Shown here one piece after another: positions 36,850 to 49,868 of a DNA stretch of 64,000 bases. A program made the translations under genes and the position numbers. Positions within the stretch are counted from its first letter, which is position 1, and each line of letters opens with the position of its first letter. The notes under the pieces are model-generated. The model saw only the letters and a program-made list of their open reading frames with translations, did no database searches and was not told the DNA's origin. Origin of the DNA: Serilophus lunatus (lineage: Eukaryota; Chordata; Aves; Passeriformes; Eurylaimidae); assembly GCA_013399895.1 (NCBI GenBank), contig VXBA01003715.1:322065-386064 (forward strand). Direction: 5' to 3'.

Positions 36850-37990
36850 ATGCAGTATAATGGGTTTTCTGTGGCCAGGTTTTGGTAGCAGTGGGGAGGG
36901 GGTCGGGGCTGAAGGGAAGGTTTCTTCAAGAAGCTGATGGAAGTTTTCTTCATGTCCAGCAGAGCCAATGCCAGCCGGCTCCAGGATAGACCCGCCGCTG
37001 GCCAAGACCAGGCTAATCAGTAAAGAAACTTCTCTGTGATAACACATTTAAGAAGGAAGGGGAAAAAATAGCTCATTTAGATGAAGATGGCTGCTGGAGA
37101 GGAGCAGAGTGAGAACACGTGAAGAACAATGCAGACACCAAGGTCAGAGCAGGAGGGGGAGGAGGTGCTCCTGGCTCTGGAGAAGCCCATGGTGATGACC
37201 GTGGTGGAGCAGCTGTCCCCCTGCAGCCCATGGAGGACCACAGAAGTGCAAAGATCCCCCTGTAGCCCGTGGATGAGACCACGCTGAAGCAGGTGGATGC
37301 TGGATAAGGGAGGATGTGACTCTGTGAAAGGCCCATGTTGGAGCAGGGTCCTGTGCAAGACCTGTAGCCTATGGGGAGAGGAACCCATGTTGGAGCAGGA
37401 TTCTCCTGCTAGGACTTTTGGTCTGTGGGGGACCAATGCTGAGTCAGCTGTACCTGAAGGACTGCACACTGTGGAACATGACCCAAGTGGCAGCAGTGTC
37501 TGAAGATCTGCTGCCCATGGGATGAACTCTCAACAGAGCAGTTTGTGAAGGACTGTCTTCCTGGAGAGAGATTCATGCTGGAACAGTTTGTGAAGAACTT
37601 TTTCCTCTGGGAGTGACCCCACGGGATGCAGGGGAAGGACTCCTCTCCCTGAGCAGCAGCAGAAAACAACTAAGCATAACTCCCATGCCCTGTCTCCCTG
37701 CACTGCTGGGGGAGAGGAGGTTGAACATGGAGAACAGGGAAGGTGGAGGGAAAGGTGTCTCATGTTTCTCATTCCTAAGCTCTGATCTTTTTAGTGATAA
37801 ATTTAACTAATATCCCTACGTGGAATCTGTTTTGCCTGTGATGGTGATTAGCGAGGACTCTTTAATGGTCCTTATCTCAACTCGCAAAGCTCTTTGTAAT
37901 ACTTTCTCTCCTCTGCTGTTTGCAGTGGGGAGAGAGGGTGGCTGTAGTGGGCCCCTGGCATCTAGCCCGAGTTAAACCACTACATTGCAG
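36850..37990 (+). mobile_element. solo LTR, avian ERVL-type, with internal sub-repeats
   Basis: The LTR spans about 36856-37984 (1129 bp). It begins TATAATGGGTTTTCTGTGGC (TA where TG is expected, a likely mutation) and ends CCGAGTTAAACCACTACA. Flanks ATGCAG (36850-36855) and TTGCAG (37985-37990) match at 5 of 6 bases, or as TGCAG if the right edge is moved by one base. A CATTTAAGAAGG TATA-like box lies at about 37045-37056 and a GATAAA near-signal at 37796-37801, giving plus orientation. The stretch GCCAATGCCAGCCGGCTCC (36965-36983) and the tail with TCTGTTTTGCCTGTGATGG are features I associate with a common avian LTR. Between 37280 and 37590 a GCTGGAGCAG-type phrase recurs several times. No coding interior adjoins it. 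Confidence 0.8.
37270..37600 (+). repeat. degenerate sub-repeats inside the LTR
   Basis: The phrase CACGCTGAAGCAG / CATGTTGGAGCAG / CATGCTGGAACAG recurs at about 37280, 37334, 37386 and 37574, with weaker copies at 37433 and 37524, i.e. units of roughly 50-60 bases, each followed by a GAAGGACT- or AGGACT-like string. Such arrays in U3/R of this LTR type are part of the element and not host DNA. Confidence 0.65.
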
Positions 37991-40182
37991 GCATTTATGC
38001 AGAAGTTTATCTACATAATTATAAATCATTCTAGGAGAAAACAGTATATCCTTTCCATAAATTTAATGGTGAAGGTATACAGTCTGATTCCCACTCCATC
38101 TCTTAAAATTCATATTGGATATGTTACAGAATATCTGTGCAGCTCAGCACCTGAGATAGGCTTGCCCATCTTATTTATGGAGAGCACAGGTGCCTGCAAC
38201 ATAATGACATGTATTCCTGAATACCTTCTTCTGTAGAAAGATTACATGATTAATGTCATGTTGATGTAGAAAAGTTGGTACTGTCCTTGTATGCTATTAT
38301 TGTCACAGAATCTAGGTAGGCTGCTCATTTGCAAAGGCCACATTATGCCCTTGTAATGAAACTACCTTCATGTGAGAAATTGTTTCAACAGTGCTAGTAC
38401 TGATATTCTCTTTGCCCAATGGAGATAAAAGATGTATAGTGTTTTCTGTCATTAATACTGTTAGAATTAATTTTCCTTCTGTGGATGGTTCTTAGTTCTT
38501 TATATGGAAAAATATGTAGTCTCCTTTTCAAAATTCAGTTTCCTTCTCTCTTTCTGCTCTTTATTTTGGTACATACTGATAAAAACATGGTTATAAAATA
38601 AAAATTAAGCTAATCACCATTTTAGATAGGTCTGTCATTATATTTTAGATGCCAGACTGGGAATGAAAATAACAGGCAGCCAGGAAAAAAACTGGGTGAG
38701 TGGATGTTTGTGAGTATGAAGGCACCATAGAAAGACATCAAAAGAGATTGCATGTAATCCCCAAATCTAGATCTCCATGAAAGAAGAAACATAAAGTACT
38801 TTATTAAATTTTTTGTACTTTCTAGAATTACTCTAATGTATATATTTTACCGTACTGGTTGTTTAGATTTCAAATACAGTTTGTCTACTTTTGAATTAAG
38901 AATTTTTTTTTTAATTTTTTAATCTAAAACTTGAGCTCATAGTTTATTGTTTTCAAATGACTTTATAGAGGCAAAGGTTATTAGGGTATATCAGTGTAAT
39001 GAAAATTATTTTTAAAAGTAGATTAAACTAAATGCATCAGATGAGAACTGATAAGTTCCTAAGGAAGAGAGGGGGAAATATGTCACTGTATAACAGAGGC
39101 TAGTTCTCTGTTTTTCTTGCCTTGTTCATTTCATTTAAGAATTATTTTGAGACAGATTTATATGTCAATAAATGGTTGTAGAAAGTTTGTTGTAACAGCA
39201 GGAGGATCTGAGTGGGGGGATATTGCACCATATATAGTAACAGGTAAAAAAACCTCAAAATTTATCATTTTTAATATTTTATTGGGTAATGATTCCCCTA
39301 GTTCCAAAACTGTCATTGTTCTGTACATAGCTCCATCACTTTTATTTCTTAACATTCTTTACATTAGACCTAAACAATAGTCTAGAAGTAATGAAAATAG
39401 ACCAGCAGTTGTTTAAACTAGACAAATGAACCCCACAACATCATAAACTTCCTTCATCAATAACATTTATCCACATATATTATGCACTAGGATAAATTTT
39501 TCATTTTTCTATAGTCTGTGTGAAGCAGTATAACCAATTTTTAGCATAATCATTATCTCACACTTCACTAACAATCAGTTTAAACTTCTTAGATAAATGT
39601 ATTGAGAAAAGAAGATTTTGCTTGTAAATGGAGACTACTTTTTTGGAGCAGAATTTACCTGATTTCATGTTAGACATAAAAACTTAAAAAATTGCCAGAA
39701 AAATAAAAATAACAAAGTATGTTGCATAACAGTAGTTGCAGAACATTAAAAAAATGTACTATAAATCCAGGAAAAAAATTGAAAATTCAAATCAATTTAA
39801 TTTGCATTTAGAGATGAATGCAGTTATTTCCAAGAATGAAATGTTACTTGATCAGGTAATGGCCTCATTAACAGCAGTTAATCACACACTACCTTCAACT
39901 AATTTTCAGAACCTGGAATTAGTTATTCAAATTATAGCAATTAAAATATCTCAGTCAAGGACTTGATTCATTTGAGAAAAATACTTATGCAAACTCATCA
40001 CAAATTTATTGATCATTTATAAGAGTTAGAATGTGAGCTGGATATCTAATTTTAAAAGAAAGATTTTGGTATTAGCTAGATAAATATAGCTTTTTCACAT
40101 AGAATAAATGGAGACACAAACAAAATGGGGTTTTTTTGTTAATTATAGTTATCTTAAGTCAGTAACTCCCTCAAAATCAGTA
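37991..40182. other. unique AT-rich non-coding DNA
   Basis: No gene or named repeat seen. Confidence 0.5.
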
Positions 40183-40405
40183 CCATGGAAAGGGACCTGG
40201 AGGTTGTGGTTGATGGCAAGTTGAATATGAGTCAGCAGTGCCCTGGCAGCCAGGAGGGCCAACTGTGTCCTGGGAGGCAACAGGCAGAGCATTGCCAGCT
40301 GTTCCAGGGAGGTGATAGAACTGTTCTGCTCTGCACTGGTGTGGCCTCACCTTAATTTTTGTGTACAGTTTTGGGCACCGCAATGTAAGAAAAAAAAAAA
40401 AAGCA
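40183..40405 (+). mobile_element. CR1 LINE, short internal fragment, sense
   Basis: Follows CR1 ORF2 after the catalytic box: CCATGGAAAGGGACCTGGAG (40183-40202), GGTTGATGGCAAGTTGAATA-like, GAGTCAGCAGTGCCCTGG, GCATTGCCAGC and TGGCCTCACCTTAATTTTTG, then TTTTGGGCACCGCAATGTAA, after which a run of A residues (40388-40401) replaces the expected GAGAAGGAC sequence and similarity ends. Truncated at both ends, about 220 bp. Confidence 0.85.
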
Positions 40406-43400
40406 GCAAGATGGGAAGAACAGGATGTAAAGCTCATACCTTGTATATGGTCAGCATTTCCACGCCTCCTTATTTTCCACAGCCAAGGAAACCTATGCAG
40501 CTGGCACATGAGACACAGTTTCTCTTCCCAGTAAGGTAAGGATGTTAAATATAGATTTGTCTGATCCAAATCATCCCAGAGACTGCAACTATAAGTGTTG
40601 CCTTTCTCTATTCATCCCACGGTTTACAAAAGAAGTTGTAAAATGAATTGATGAGAACTTTTCTCATGATTAATATATATAATTAAATTGACATGCTTCT
40701 TCAAATTAAAGACAACCATGTAAAAAGGAAACTGCTATACCATTTGCACTGGTCTAAGGTGCTTTCTTAGTCTTGAACCCTTGTCAGCCTACTGGGAACT
40801 GATCAAGTCAGGTCTTTCCACTGCTCCTTACCAGTGGCTTTTGTATCAAGAGAAGAAAATTACAGGTGATTTTTAAAAAGAAATCATGTCTACCCTCCTC
40901 ATTAGCATAATGAACAACTGTTTCATAATCAGTATCCTGCTTAGGTACTACTAGCGAAAGCATGTAATACTCACATTCAATGAAAACTGAAAGCACAACA
41001 AAATCAGGAAACAGTCCTATTTGTTGTCCCTTTCATGGACCCTTATTTTTCCTAGTGCAGGTGTTTGAGCTGAATACCTGTCTGACATGAAGAACCACAA
41101 TATTCTGGGTCTCAAAAACACAAGGTATATCACTGTGTGATCTCCAGGTGCCCGACCAATGATATAATCTTGCTCAAGCATTTCTAGTCTCCTAGTTTAC
41201 CTTAAGGAGTTTTCTTATCTTTTAAATAGATAAGTGGATACAAACTGAGTTTGTCTTTTTATCCTAAGAAATAGTTTCATCTCCAGCCTAAGAAAAGGTT
41301 TTGAAATTAATGTTGTTCATGGTAGGAATTTTGAGATGCAGGAAATAAATTTTTTTAATAAGTAGATCGATATCTGAATTTTCAGCTAGGGAACATAACA
41401 CTGAGATATTCCTGAAAAACATAGATCTGCACATTTAGCTGTCAGCTGTCTAAATACCTTTTGAGAAGTTAGTACTGTCAGAGGGGTTTAGAACATGCAT
41501 CACTTTTCAATAAACTGAAGAATTTTTATTCTTGGTTTAATTGTTTAAGGAACTCAAAACTAAGGAAACCACAGCACTCCCAGATTTCACAACATGATAA
41601 ATTATTGAACTGTCTTAAACATTTCTAGTAAATGTGCCAAGATCTGACTCTAGTCTGATTTTTAAATATTTGTTAACACAACTTTATTCAAGCATTAAAA
41701 TAATCCCATTTTAATACATATATAAAAAATACCACAAAGTATTAATGATTATATTTTCGTATTGCAATACCCAATTTATGAAGACCAAAACCTGTAAGAG
41801 CAAAACAGGAATATGTCTTGCTCATGTTTCTATAATGTATTAATTAACTATAAAGCTTTGAAAAAGTGCAGTTAAGCTGAATTGAGAAACATACATTTCC
41901 ATTTTGGTTTTCGTCTGATACCAATTTGAAAGAATTGCCATGTGAGTGGCCACTGTAAAACTGAGTCTTTCCTTTAAACAAGATAAAGGTGTAAAAGAAT
42001 CTGCTCTTGTAGACCATGGAAAAAGACTATAGCCATTTGGATTTCCTCCTATACATCACTTGTGATTGCACATTATCTCCCAGTAACAGCTGCTGACAGA
42101 GACATTGTGCCTCTAGGAATGTTCTCTTTTCTCTCTTCCATCTGTTTCAGCCCATTTACCTCAGAGATAAAACTCTGTTTTAGTTCGTCTGTTCACATCT
42201 TATCCAGACCATAATTTAAAACCCTTTGGTTTAGGATACAGATCATGTATTTTTTTCATTTCCTTTAAAATAGTTGAAAATCATGGTTCCTACAGTTCTG
42301 GAGTTACATAGAACAGAACTCTTCAGGTCATTATCTTATAGGAGAAAAACAAAACAAAACAAAAACCACCAAAAGAAATTGAAAAATGTTATTTATCTTT
42401 CACTATCACTCCTTGTGCTAAATAAAGAAATTTGTCCAGATATACAAATCTTCTGCTGAATTACTCTGCCTCTTGTATAGCAAGTATTCTTTTTAATTGA
42501 GCTTCAGGTCAAAAATAATACGTGCAACACAAAGGAAATACCTCCTTCTTGTATCTTTATAAGTGCCAAACCTCCTTCAGCCTTCCTGTGCACCTTAATA
42601 GTGCTGTTCTAGCTGTTACCAACTGTAGTCCACATCTGCTGCATTTCTGAGGATGTCATTCATTTACATATTTTTATTTTATTTTTAGTTTCCTGCGTTT
42701 TGAATACGTTCCAGAGGTTTAAATGCCACTTTTGTTATTCTAAATATCACACAACTGTCCTTTTTTGGGATGATTTCGCTGAAAGTGTATATCGATTTTT
42801 TCTCTGTATTCAATACTGGATACACCTTAACTGCTTTGCTAATCTTAGCATAAAAAAATCCATATGCATATTACTGTTGCTAAAGTTCCAAGAGTTTTTA
42901 AGAACATGCATATTTAGTGAATTGTGTACTTGAAATCTTGTGAAAATAACACTCAGTCCAACAGTGGTTTATGCTTGATTTCTTTCTTTGTGATTTCTTT
43001 CTTTGTTTTCTACTTCCTGATGCTTTTTTCAGTTGGGTTTCTTTTTGTGTGTGTGTTTTGCTTTTGGTTTGTTGTGTTGGTTTTTGTTGTTTGTTTGTTT
43101 GTGGGTTTGGGATTTTTGTTTGTTTGTTTGTGTATTGTTTAGTTCAGCTGGTTGGTTGGCTCAGTTTAGTNTTGTTTTTTAAATGTACTGAAATTGCTGC
43201 TGTATTCCCAGAAAGAAAGACAGTTCTTTTATTACATGGAAATTATATTAACATAATGCAACTTGCAGAAAGTTTCTCCTGGCATACTTTCCAGTGTTTT
43301 GATATTTTGGAGGTGGTTAGAGTACTCTCTTTAACAAATTCAAAATACTTTCCTCAACCTTTCCTCTAAGCAGTTTTTGACACTTCAAATTACCACTCAA

Positions 43401-46400
43401 ATTACCATTGCTTCAACTGCTATTGAGCAATAACAAATCTTAACTTCATTGGAAGCATGACAAGGTACTAAATAAAGACAGTTTTGTTCCCAGCAATCTA
43501 TTTTTTAGAAGAAAATCTGCCTCCTAAAAAGCAAAAAACGTTGCTACTACAGCCTCCACACAAATGTCATCATTTCCAAATTCGAACTTTTTTAATTGAG
43601 TATGCTTTATGAATGTATCATTAAACGGCAGAAGCTGCTATTTGTCTCACTGTCCTGGGCAGGATTGATAATAGATAACAAAGAATATGAAAGGTTTGCT
43701 TCAGAACATGTGTATTTACTCAAAACATTTTTCTCTGGGGAGAGCTGCATGTAAGCAGTCTTATTTTTGTTAAGAACCTAGCGAGGCACCACTCATGCAG
43801 TGCTACTCAGGAGTGCTCAGTGCACTTAGGAACATTGAATCCTCAGTGCCTGGAAAAAAAGGCAGACATTTCCAGGTGCATCTTTAAGTTTATTTTATTC
43901 TGACAAGCTATTGAGTGAAAGATTTCTTCAATCTAAACACTAGGTGTATTAAAGATCAGGAATGATCATCCCACTTAACTTATGGCATCTGCAGTCTGGA
44001 TGTTTCCTTAGAGCCTGACAAGTAGTAACTATTAGTAAATGGATAAAGAATATTTACTTCAGAAGACTTGGAAATCACTCCCTCCTTTGTGGTAGCACCT
44101 TGAGGTGCAGCACCTGATCCTGTAATAAAGGCCCAACTGAAGCTGAAGAGCTGCGCAGTCCATCCTTCCCACTATTGCTGCAACTTCAATGTCTAGAACA
44201 AGTGGGAGAAAAAAAGATTTGATTTTTTCCTGGAAAGTCTTCCTTGAAAATGTGTTTTATCCAAATTATGCTTCAGTCAATTTCAGCCTCTGGATGTTCA
44301 AGAGGAGTAGTAAATTGTGAATTAAGGGCCCATGATGTGCTGCAACTCATAAGAGGTAGTCTTGAGAAGCAGGAACCTATGAAGATCATTTGTCTGCTCC
44401 CATCAGACTTCAAATACTTTTCAGATGCTCAGCAGGATTCTGTTCTTTCTCTAGAGTCCCCACAATAGAAGAGAGATCCTCTCTTCTGCAGGCAGCTTGC
44501 TATATCTGCAAAATATTAACTATAAAAATTAACAAGAGACAGATTTTGTATCTCTGTGGAGAGCATTCAGCTAACTACTTGCCCAGCATATCCCTCACAA
44601 GTATTCTCTTCAGTTTAGCCCTAGGGAATATTTTGCTCTGTTGTAGGATTCACCCTCAGTTCTAAAGCAATTTTAAAAATAAACAAATAAACAACGAAAA
44701 TAGTTTTCAGAGACAGATTGTGATTTCAGAGTTGCACATGTCTGACTGCTTTCTCATTCAAGGTGTAAGAAATCTAAGCACTAAAAATTACATTTACAAT
44801 GCTGTTTCAAAATAAATCTACAGATGTATTGACAGGCCTATCGACAAGGTTACTAGCAGTGAAAAAAATGAAACAGATACATGCAGTTCATTTCAGGAGG
44901 CTCTCACTTGTTCTTTCCTCCATTGTTTCTGTATCTCTGTGAGAGATGCTTTGCTCCCTGTGAGGATCTCTTTTATTACTACATTCTGTGAGAAAGCTGC
45001 CTGAAAGCTTACCTTGGTGCCAACTTAGTAGTTTATCAAAGTCCAATTAAGTTCTCAAAATAATTTTTAGCCCTCATGCTCCTAGCTTTTGCTTTTTTCT
45101 ATTCTCATAAGGCTCCAAGTTTGTGTTCGGCCTGGATAGTTAAAAACATACATATCTGCTAGAAGAATGATGCTTCTTCAGGATCAAAATAGGCTTATCT
45201 CATTTTTAATTATACAAACACTAAGGCAGCTAATTTAACAAGTTATCACATAAATCCATGACAGATTTCTATTAACTAAAATTAGAACACAGAAACTAAA
45301 AAGAACAATTTGTTTACATGAATTAAGAATATTTAGACTCAGTTGTATGTTTCTACTACAGAGATTGCAATCTCCTATTCAGTGCCAGCACACAAAAAAA
45401 TACTGAATTTATATTCCTGCAACTTCAGGCACACACCAACTATTACCATTGCAATTCATGACTTCTGGCACAGTTCTCTTGAAGGCGTGCAATTATGGCC
45501 TGAAGCTTTTTTTTGAGATTGAGCTTTAAATCAGGTACTAATCATGACTCTACATATAGACGAGTTTCTAGGAAGCAGAAAGGATTTTGCTTAAAGTTGA
45601 TTTTGTAAGCAAATTTTTTAGGCTTAATACATCTAGAAAAAATAGATAGCTAAACTGCCAGGAAAAAATGCTTACTTGTAGAAATAAGACTTCACTTTTG
45701 AAATGCTTTGGAGAGTAATATCAAGAACTCTATTGTAGCAGATGATCATGAGGTATGGAGAGCTTGTTTAGCTGGAGAAGCTTTACACTGCAGTCTCTGG
45801 TTCGACTTTCCAATGGAGTCATGCCAGCTTTAGTTAAGCAGTCCTGAAGTTTAATATCAGTCCAGTTACTCAAAGGTGATAAAATATATAAAAAATCTTT
45901 CTGTCCTTCCTTTAGAATGAAGCTAAGTACTGTAGGGCTCCTCATCTTGGGAAGGGACCAACAGAAGTGTGAATCATCCCTTTCTTATGATAGAAGTGTC
46001 TGGTGATACTTAATGAAATTAGTAAAAGTGATACGCCTTTTCTCACAATTTACATTAAACTGGGGAATGTAGAAAGTTATGTGTTGAAAATCAGAAAATT
46101 GCTGGAAGATTGACCCATCAGGGAACATTAAACCCAAAACAGTCTGGATGCAGCAGCACAGGAAACCTTAACCCCCTAAAGGGTGTATTAGAAAAAAGAT
46201 CAGCTTATACAGGCTCTATTTCTCAAACCCTTTTTCTAGATTTCCACATCTCTTCCTAGAGACAAGATACATGAAAACATCTGGGGTAACAAGATTCAAT
46301 CCAACTGTAGCATCCTCATGTTTGATATTTATTCAGGTTTCTGAGCCTACAAACTTGCTTCATAACCATACATTCAGCTACCAGCGGCAGTATCACCTCT

Positions 46401-49400
46401 CTGAAAGCATGGTTCTTGAAACAAAAAAAGATTAGGGTTTTTTTAATTTCATTGTACCATACTGAATATGTGTCCATTCATTGTGACCTCAGAGTAAATT
46501 TTTCTTTTGCAATAAAATACTTAAAAATCAATTTGTCTACATACAAACAAGGAAATAGTCTAGTGTGGATATGTGTATAAGATTAAAGTTCTTTGTGAGT
46601 CTTGAGCTTTAGATAACATGTAAGGAAAAAATCTTCAAATTTAAGTTCAGATTTTCTGTCTCAAGCAATTCTTTATTAAAATTTAGCTATGATTTCTCCT
46701 TCAAAATGATGTGTTTGTAACAGGGTGGAGAACATACCAGTTGGGTGGGCTTCATTGATGTAGTGAAATCAATATCATTAAGCCTAAAAGCTCTGACTAA
46801 AAGCCTGTACTTTATAGGAGTGGGGAAAGCACACAGCTCCTAAAGAAAATCAGTTTAACAAAGGAATTTGAACAGATTTCTCCAGAGACTGATGAAGAAA
46901 TGACCTCAAATACACATACTTTTCAGAAGGACGGCATATTCCTCCCCTTCGTCATTTAGGTTTAAAGATGACTGAGAAAAAGTAAGGGATAAGTGTTTTT
47001 TAAAGGAACATTTTAGAAAAATGCATGTTAATTTTCTTGATGTTGATCGTGCTTTTTTCTCAGATAAACAATTTGTCATAAGCTACAAAATAGTTCAATG
47101 ATAGTATTGATTTAAAAAAATCTGATACTTTTTCCCCTAAAACGATTCATAAACCAGTCTACAGTTACAACTGGAATTTATTTGGAACATTTCCTTAACA
47201 GAATCAATATTTATCAGGTTTCTGAAATCCTTCCAAGTTTATTTACTCAATAAAATCCTTTTCTACTGCTGCCTTTAAATTCTAATAAAGAAACTCCACA
47301 AACTTGGGGATTTTTTTTTTATTAAAAAGATATAAAATGAGAATGCTAAAAAAATTATGTTTTTCTGATACACAATTCCTGAATAACAAACACTCCATCA
47401 AATATCTCAAAGTACAGTATTTCTCCTGAAATTAGGCTATGCTCAGTCTTCTGTAAAGTAGCAGCCCATCAAGAGTGCTTAGCAGACGTAGAGAAATAAA
47501 CAGCTTTCAAAATTAATGAATTAGATTAATATAATCTATATTTCTGAAATCAAAATGTGAAGATTTTTACCATAAAGATATTTCACAGAATTAAATACAT
47601 TATTCTATTTTGCTTTGTGTAGGATATGTTTTTAGAGTGACACATGATCAGTAATCGATTATTTGTTATACTTTACCATACAATGTACGTATTTTTCATA
47701 AACAAAAGTACCTATAAGTTCAGATGGTCCTAATTTAAAGACGTTTTAAAAATATACAATTACAAAGACTCAAGCATGTAACATACACTTCAATAATCAC
47801 CTAAACTTCTAATAACAAAAGAGACATTTTCAGATAATTTTATTTACATAATATAGGGATAAGTACCTTGTGGAGAAATGCTTCAATTTTGCATTGACTT
47901 CAAGAATGTCAAATGAAATATCAACTGTAAATCTTAAATGCTTTCATAAATAAGGAAAACTGAACTCATTTGTGCAACCTTTAAGAGAAAATAACAGTTT
48001 AGCTAGTCTGTCTTATTGTACCATGCAGTAAATGAACTGGGCAAATAGCTACTCTTATTTTCTGACTTCTGTTAAACTATATACTCTGATATGTCCTTTA
48101 GTATCACAACAATAGCGACAAAAAAGAATGTATTTGCAAAGTTCAAATAATTCCTGTTTCTGAACATACTTAATAGTTGTCTAAAGTAGTCTCAAAATAA
48201 TAATGTAGGCAAAGAATCCATTTTGAACAGAATGATAATGATGCAAAAGCACTATTAAGTGACTTACATAACAAGTAAGAACAATGTTACGGAACATTTT
48301 TGCTGTTTCATCAGCCATAGTTAGCTGTTATATTCATATTGACTACGAATAAAAAATTTCAAGGGTTTTACTTGAAAAAGCTATTCTAAAAATATGTCTA
48401 TGAACAGCATTCATGACTTTTTATATCACTGAAGTAAGAAAACTTATGTTAAAACTACAGCAAGCTTTATATTTCACTGATAGTTGCAAAAGCATTTCTC
48501 TCTCAATTCTGTAGAGTGCAAGGTCTATTCTAATTCAGAAGTGACTTGACTTGATGAGTGCCATCACTAGGTAATGACTATACTTACCCTTAGATCTTGG
48601 TCACTTACTGTGTTCTTCATCAACAGTTCATATAATAATGAGTATCTCATTCTGAGTGTATAAAACATATGACATAAAATATTTGATCTCAAGAGGATGA
48701 TTGCATAAGGGTATTCCAGCTTATTTTTCTGCCAAGCTGGAGTTATTCTGAAGAATATATTTTAAACTCTCATTACTCACTGAGTTTTTTCACTAGTGCA
48801 GAACACTTATTTACTCATAAACACTGATGAACCATAACTTTTTTCCTTTCATTACGTTTCTTGAAAATAAGAAGAAAAACTGAACCTTGAGGTTCTACTT
48901 TGTTTAAACATGTTCTCAAAAATTAAGCTGTGTCCATTGTTTTATTTTACATTAAAATTCAGCACTGTTTTAGGAAAATGGTACATGCAGACTTATTAGT
49001 TACTTCCATGTTTTTTGGGGTCACATCTTCTAAAAGCTAGTTTCCTCTGACTGAATTCAATCAAAACCAAGGATTAGTCAATATGTGTATTGCACATGGT
49101 TTTCAAAAAGTTAGGTGAAAAAGTTTTCTAATTATATTGACATCGTCCAGGAGGAAAAGATGAGTACAAATAGCCAAGAGATGATAAAACAGCAGGTGAA
49201 ATTCCATGAAAAGGGATGGAATGCTCCTCAGAGAAAAAGAAAATAAAAATTGCATTTTTAAGAAATAAGACCTTGAGATACAAGAGACAGAACTATGAAA
49301 ATTTCAGTCCTCAGTAGCCCCTAAAAAAAACCCAAAAACCAACCTAAATGGAATTTTAGGAATTATTTGAAATCTAGAGAAATAAAAAACAAAACACAGA

Positions 49401-49569
49401 AAAAATATTATACCTCTGCACAAACCCATGATGCCCCATGTCTTGAATATTGTGTTATTTCCATGAAGACATAGCAGAATTAGGAAAATGCAGAAAAAAT
49501 AAATAGGTATGTCTAAAGATATGGACTGACTTTTGTGTAAGAAGCCACTGAATTTATTAAGACTAAGAG
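40406..49569. other. unique AT-rich non-coding DNA
   Basis: The longest stretch without a recognised element, about 9.2 kb. Short open frames only. Contents include the TG/TTTG low-complexity tract at 43030-43180, listed separately. A splice-like pair bounding 40483-40535 is discussed among the rejected items. Such a long element-poor block could hide conserved regulatory DNA, but nothing in the bases alone shows it. Confidence 0.5.
43030..43180 (+). repeat. TG/TTTG-rich low-complexity tract with one N
   Basis: Dominated by G and T with (TTTG)n runs (43088-43100 and 43118-43130), a short TG run near 43046-43056 and GGTTGGTTGG. One undetermined base at 43171 suggests the assembly had difficulty here. 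The 132-codon plus-strand frame over it (43369 end) is a product of this composition (Phe, Val, Cys, Leu) and is not a gene. Confidence 0.8.
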
Positions 49570-49868
49570 CAGAACATTTGAGGCTGAGAAGAGCAACTAG
49601 GGGAGAATGCAATAGAGGATCACAAAATCATTAAAGACATTGAGCGAGTGAATAGGGAACCACTCACTCTGTCTTCCAATACACAAATTTGTAGCCAATA
49701 AACCAGCAAAAAGCAGCATCAAAGAAAACAAGGATGTATTTCCTCATACAGTGTGATGGCTAGTTACGAAACCTCTGTGGCACATTTTCTATACTAGGTG
49801 TGTACAGGCTCAAAAATAACAGAGCACATTCAGGGAAAAAAGTCCACTGAGGACTGTCAAATAAGAAG
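49570..49868 (+). mobile_element. ancient CR1-lineage LINE fragment, sense
   Basis: Order and spacing match the end of ORF2 and early 3' region of an old CR1 group: GAGGCTGAGAAGAGC, ATAGAGGATCACAAAATCAT (49611-49630), GAGTGAATAGGGAA, then AACAAGGATGTATTTCCTCA followed by TACGAAACCTCTGTGGCAC (the counterpart of GGAACTC-TTGCC in younger copies), and ATTCAGGGAAAAAAGTCCAC. Heavily diverged, with indels, so much older than the other CR1 copies here. No frame survives. Confidence 0.6.

Noticed and set aside
36856..37984. The LTRs at 33.9 and 36.9 kb as the two LTRs of one provirus
   Set aside because: Their sequences differ in body and ends, each has its own flanking duplication, and the 1.8 kb between them shows no retroviral frames.
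40483..40535. Splice-like pair (TTATTTTCCACAG before, GTAAGG after) around 53 bases
   Set aside because: The acceptor is good, but the length is not a multiple of three, the peptide is unfamiliar and it lies just beyond a CR1 fragment. It is likely chance at this window size.
42971..43369. 132-codon plus-strand frame rich in Phe, Val, Cys and Leu
   Set aside because: It is the translation of a TG/TTTG low-complexity tract and includes an undetermined base. It resembles a membrane protein only through its composition.
45780..45830. tRNA-like B box (GGTTCGACT)
   Set aside because: The bases around it do not form a T-arm stem, and no A box stands at the right distance. Not a tRNA gene.
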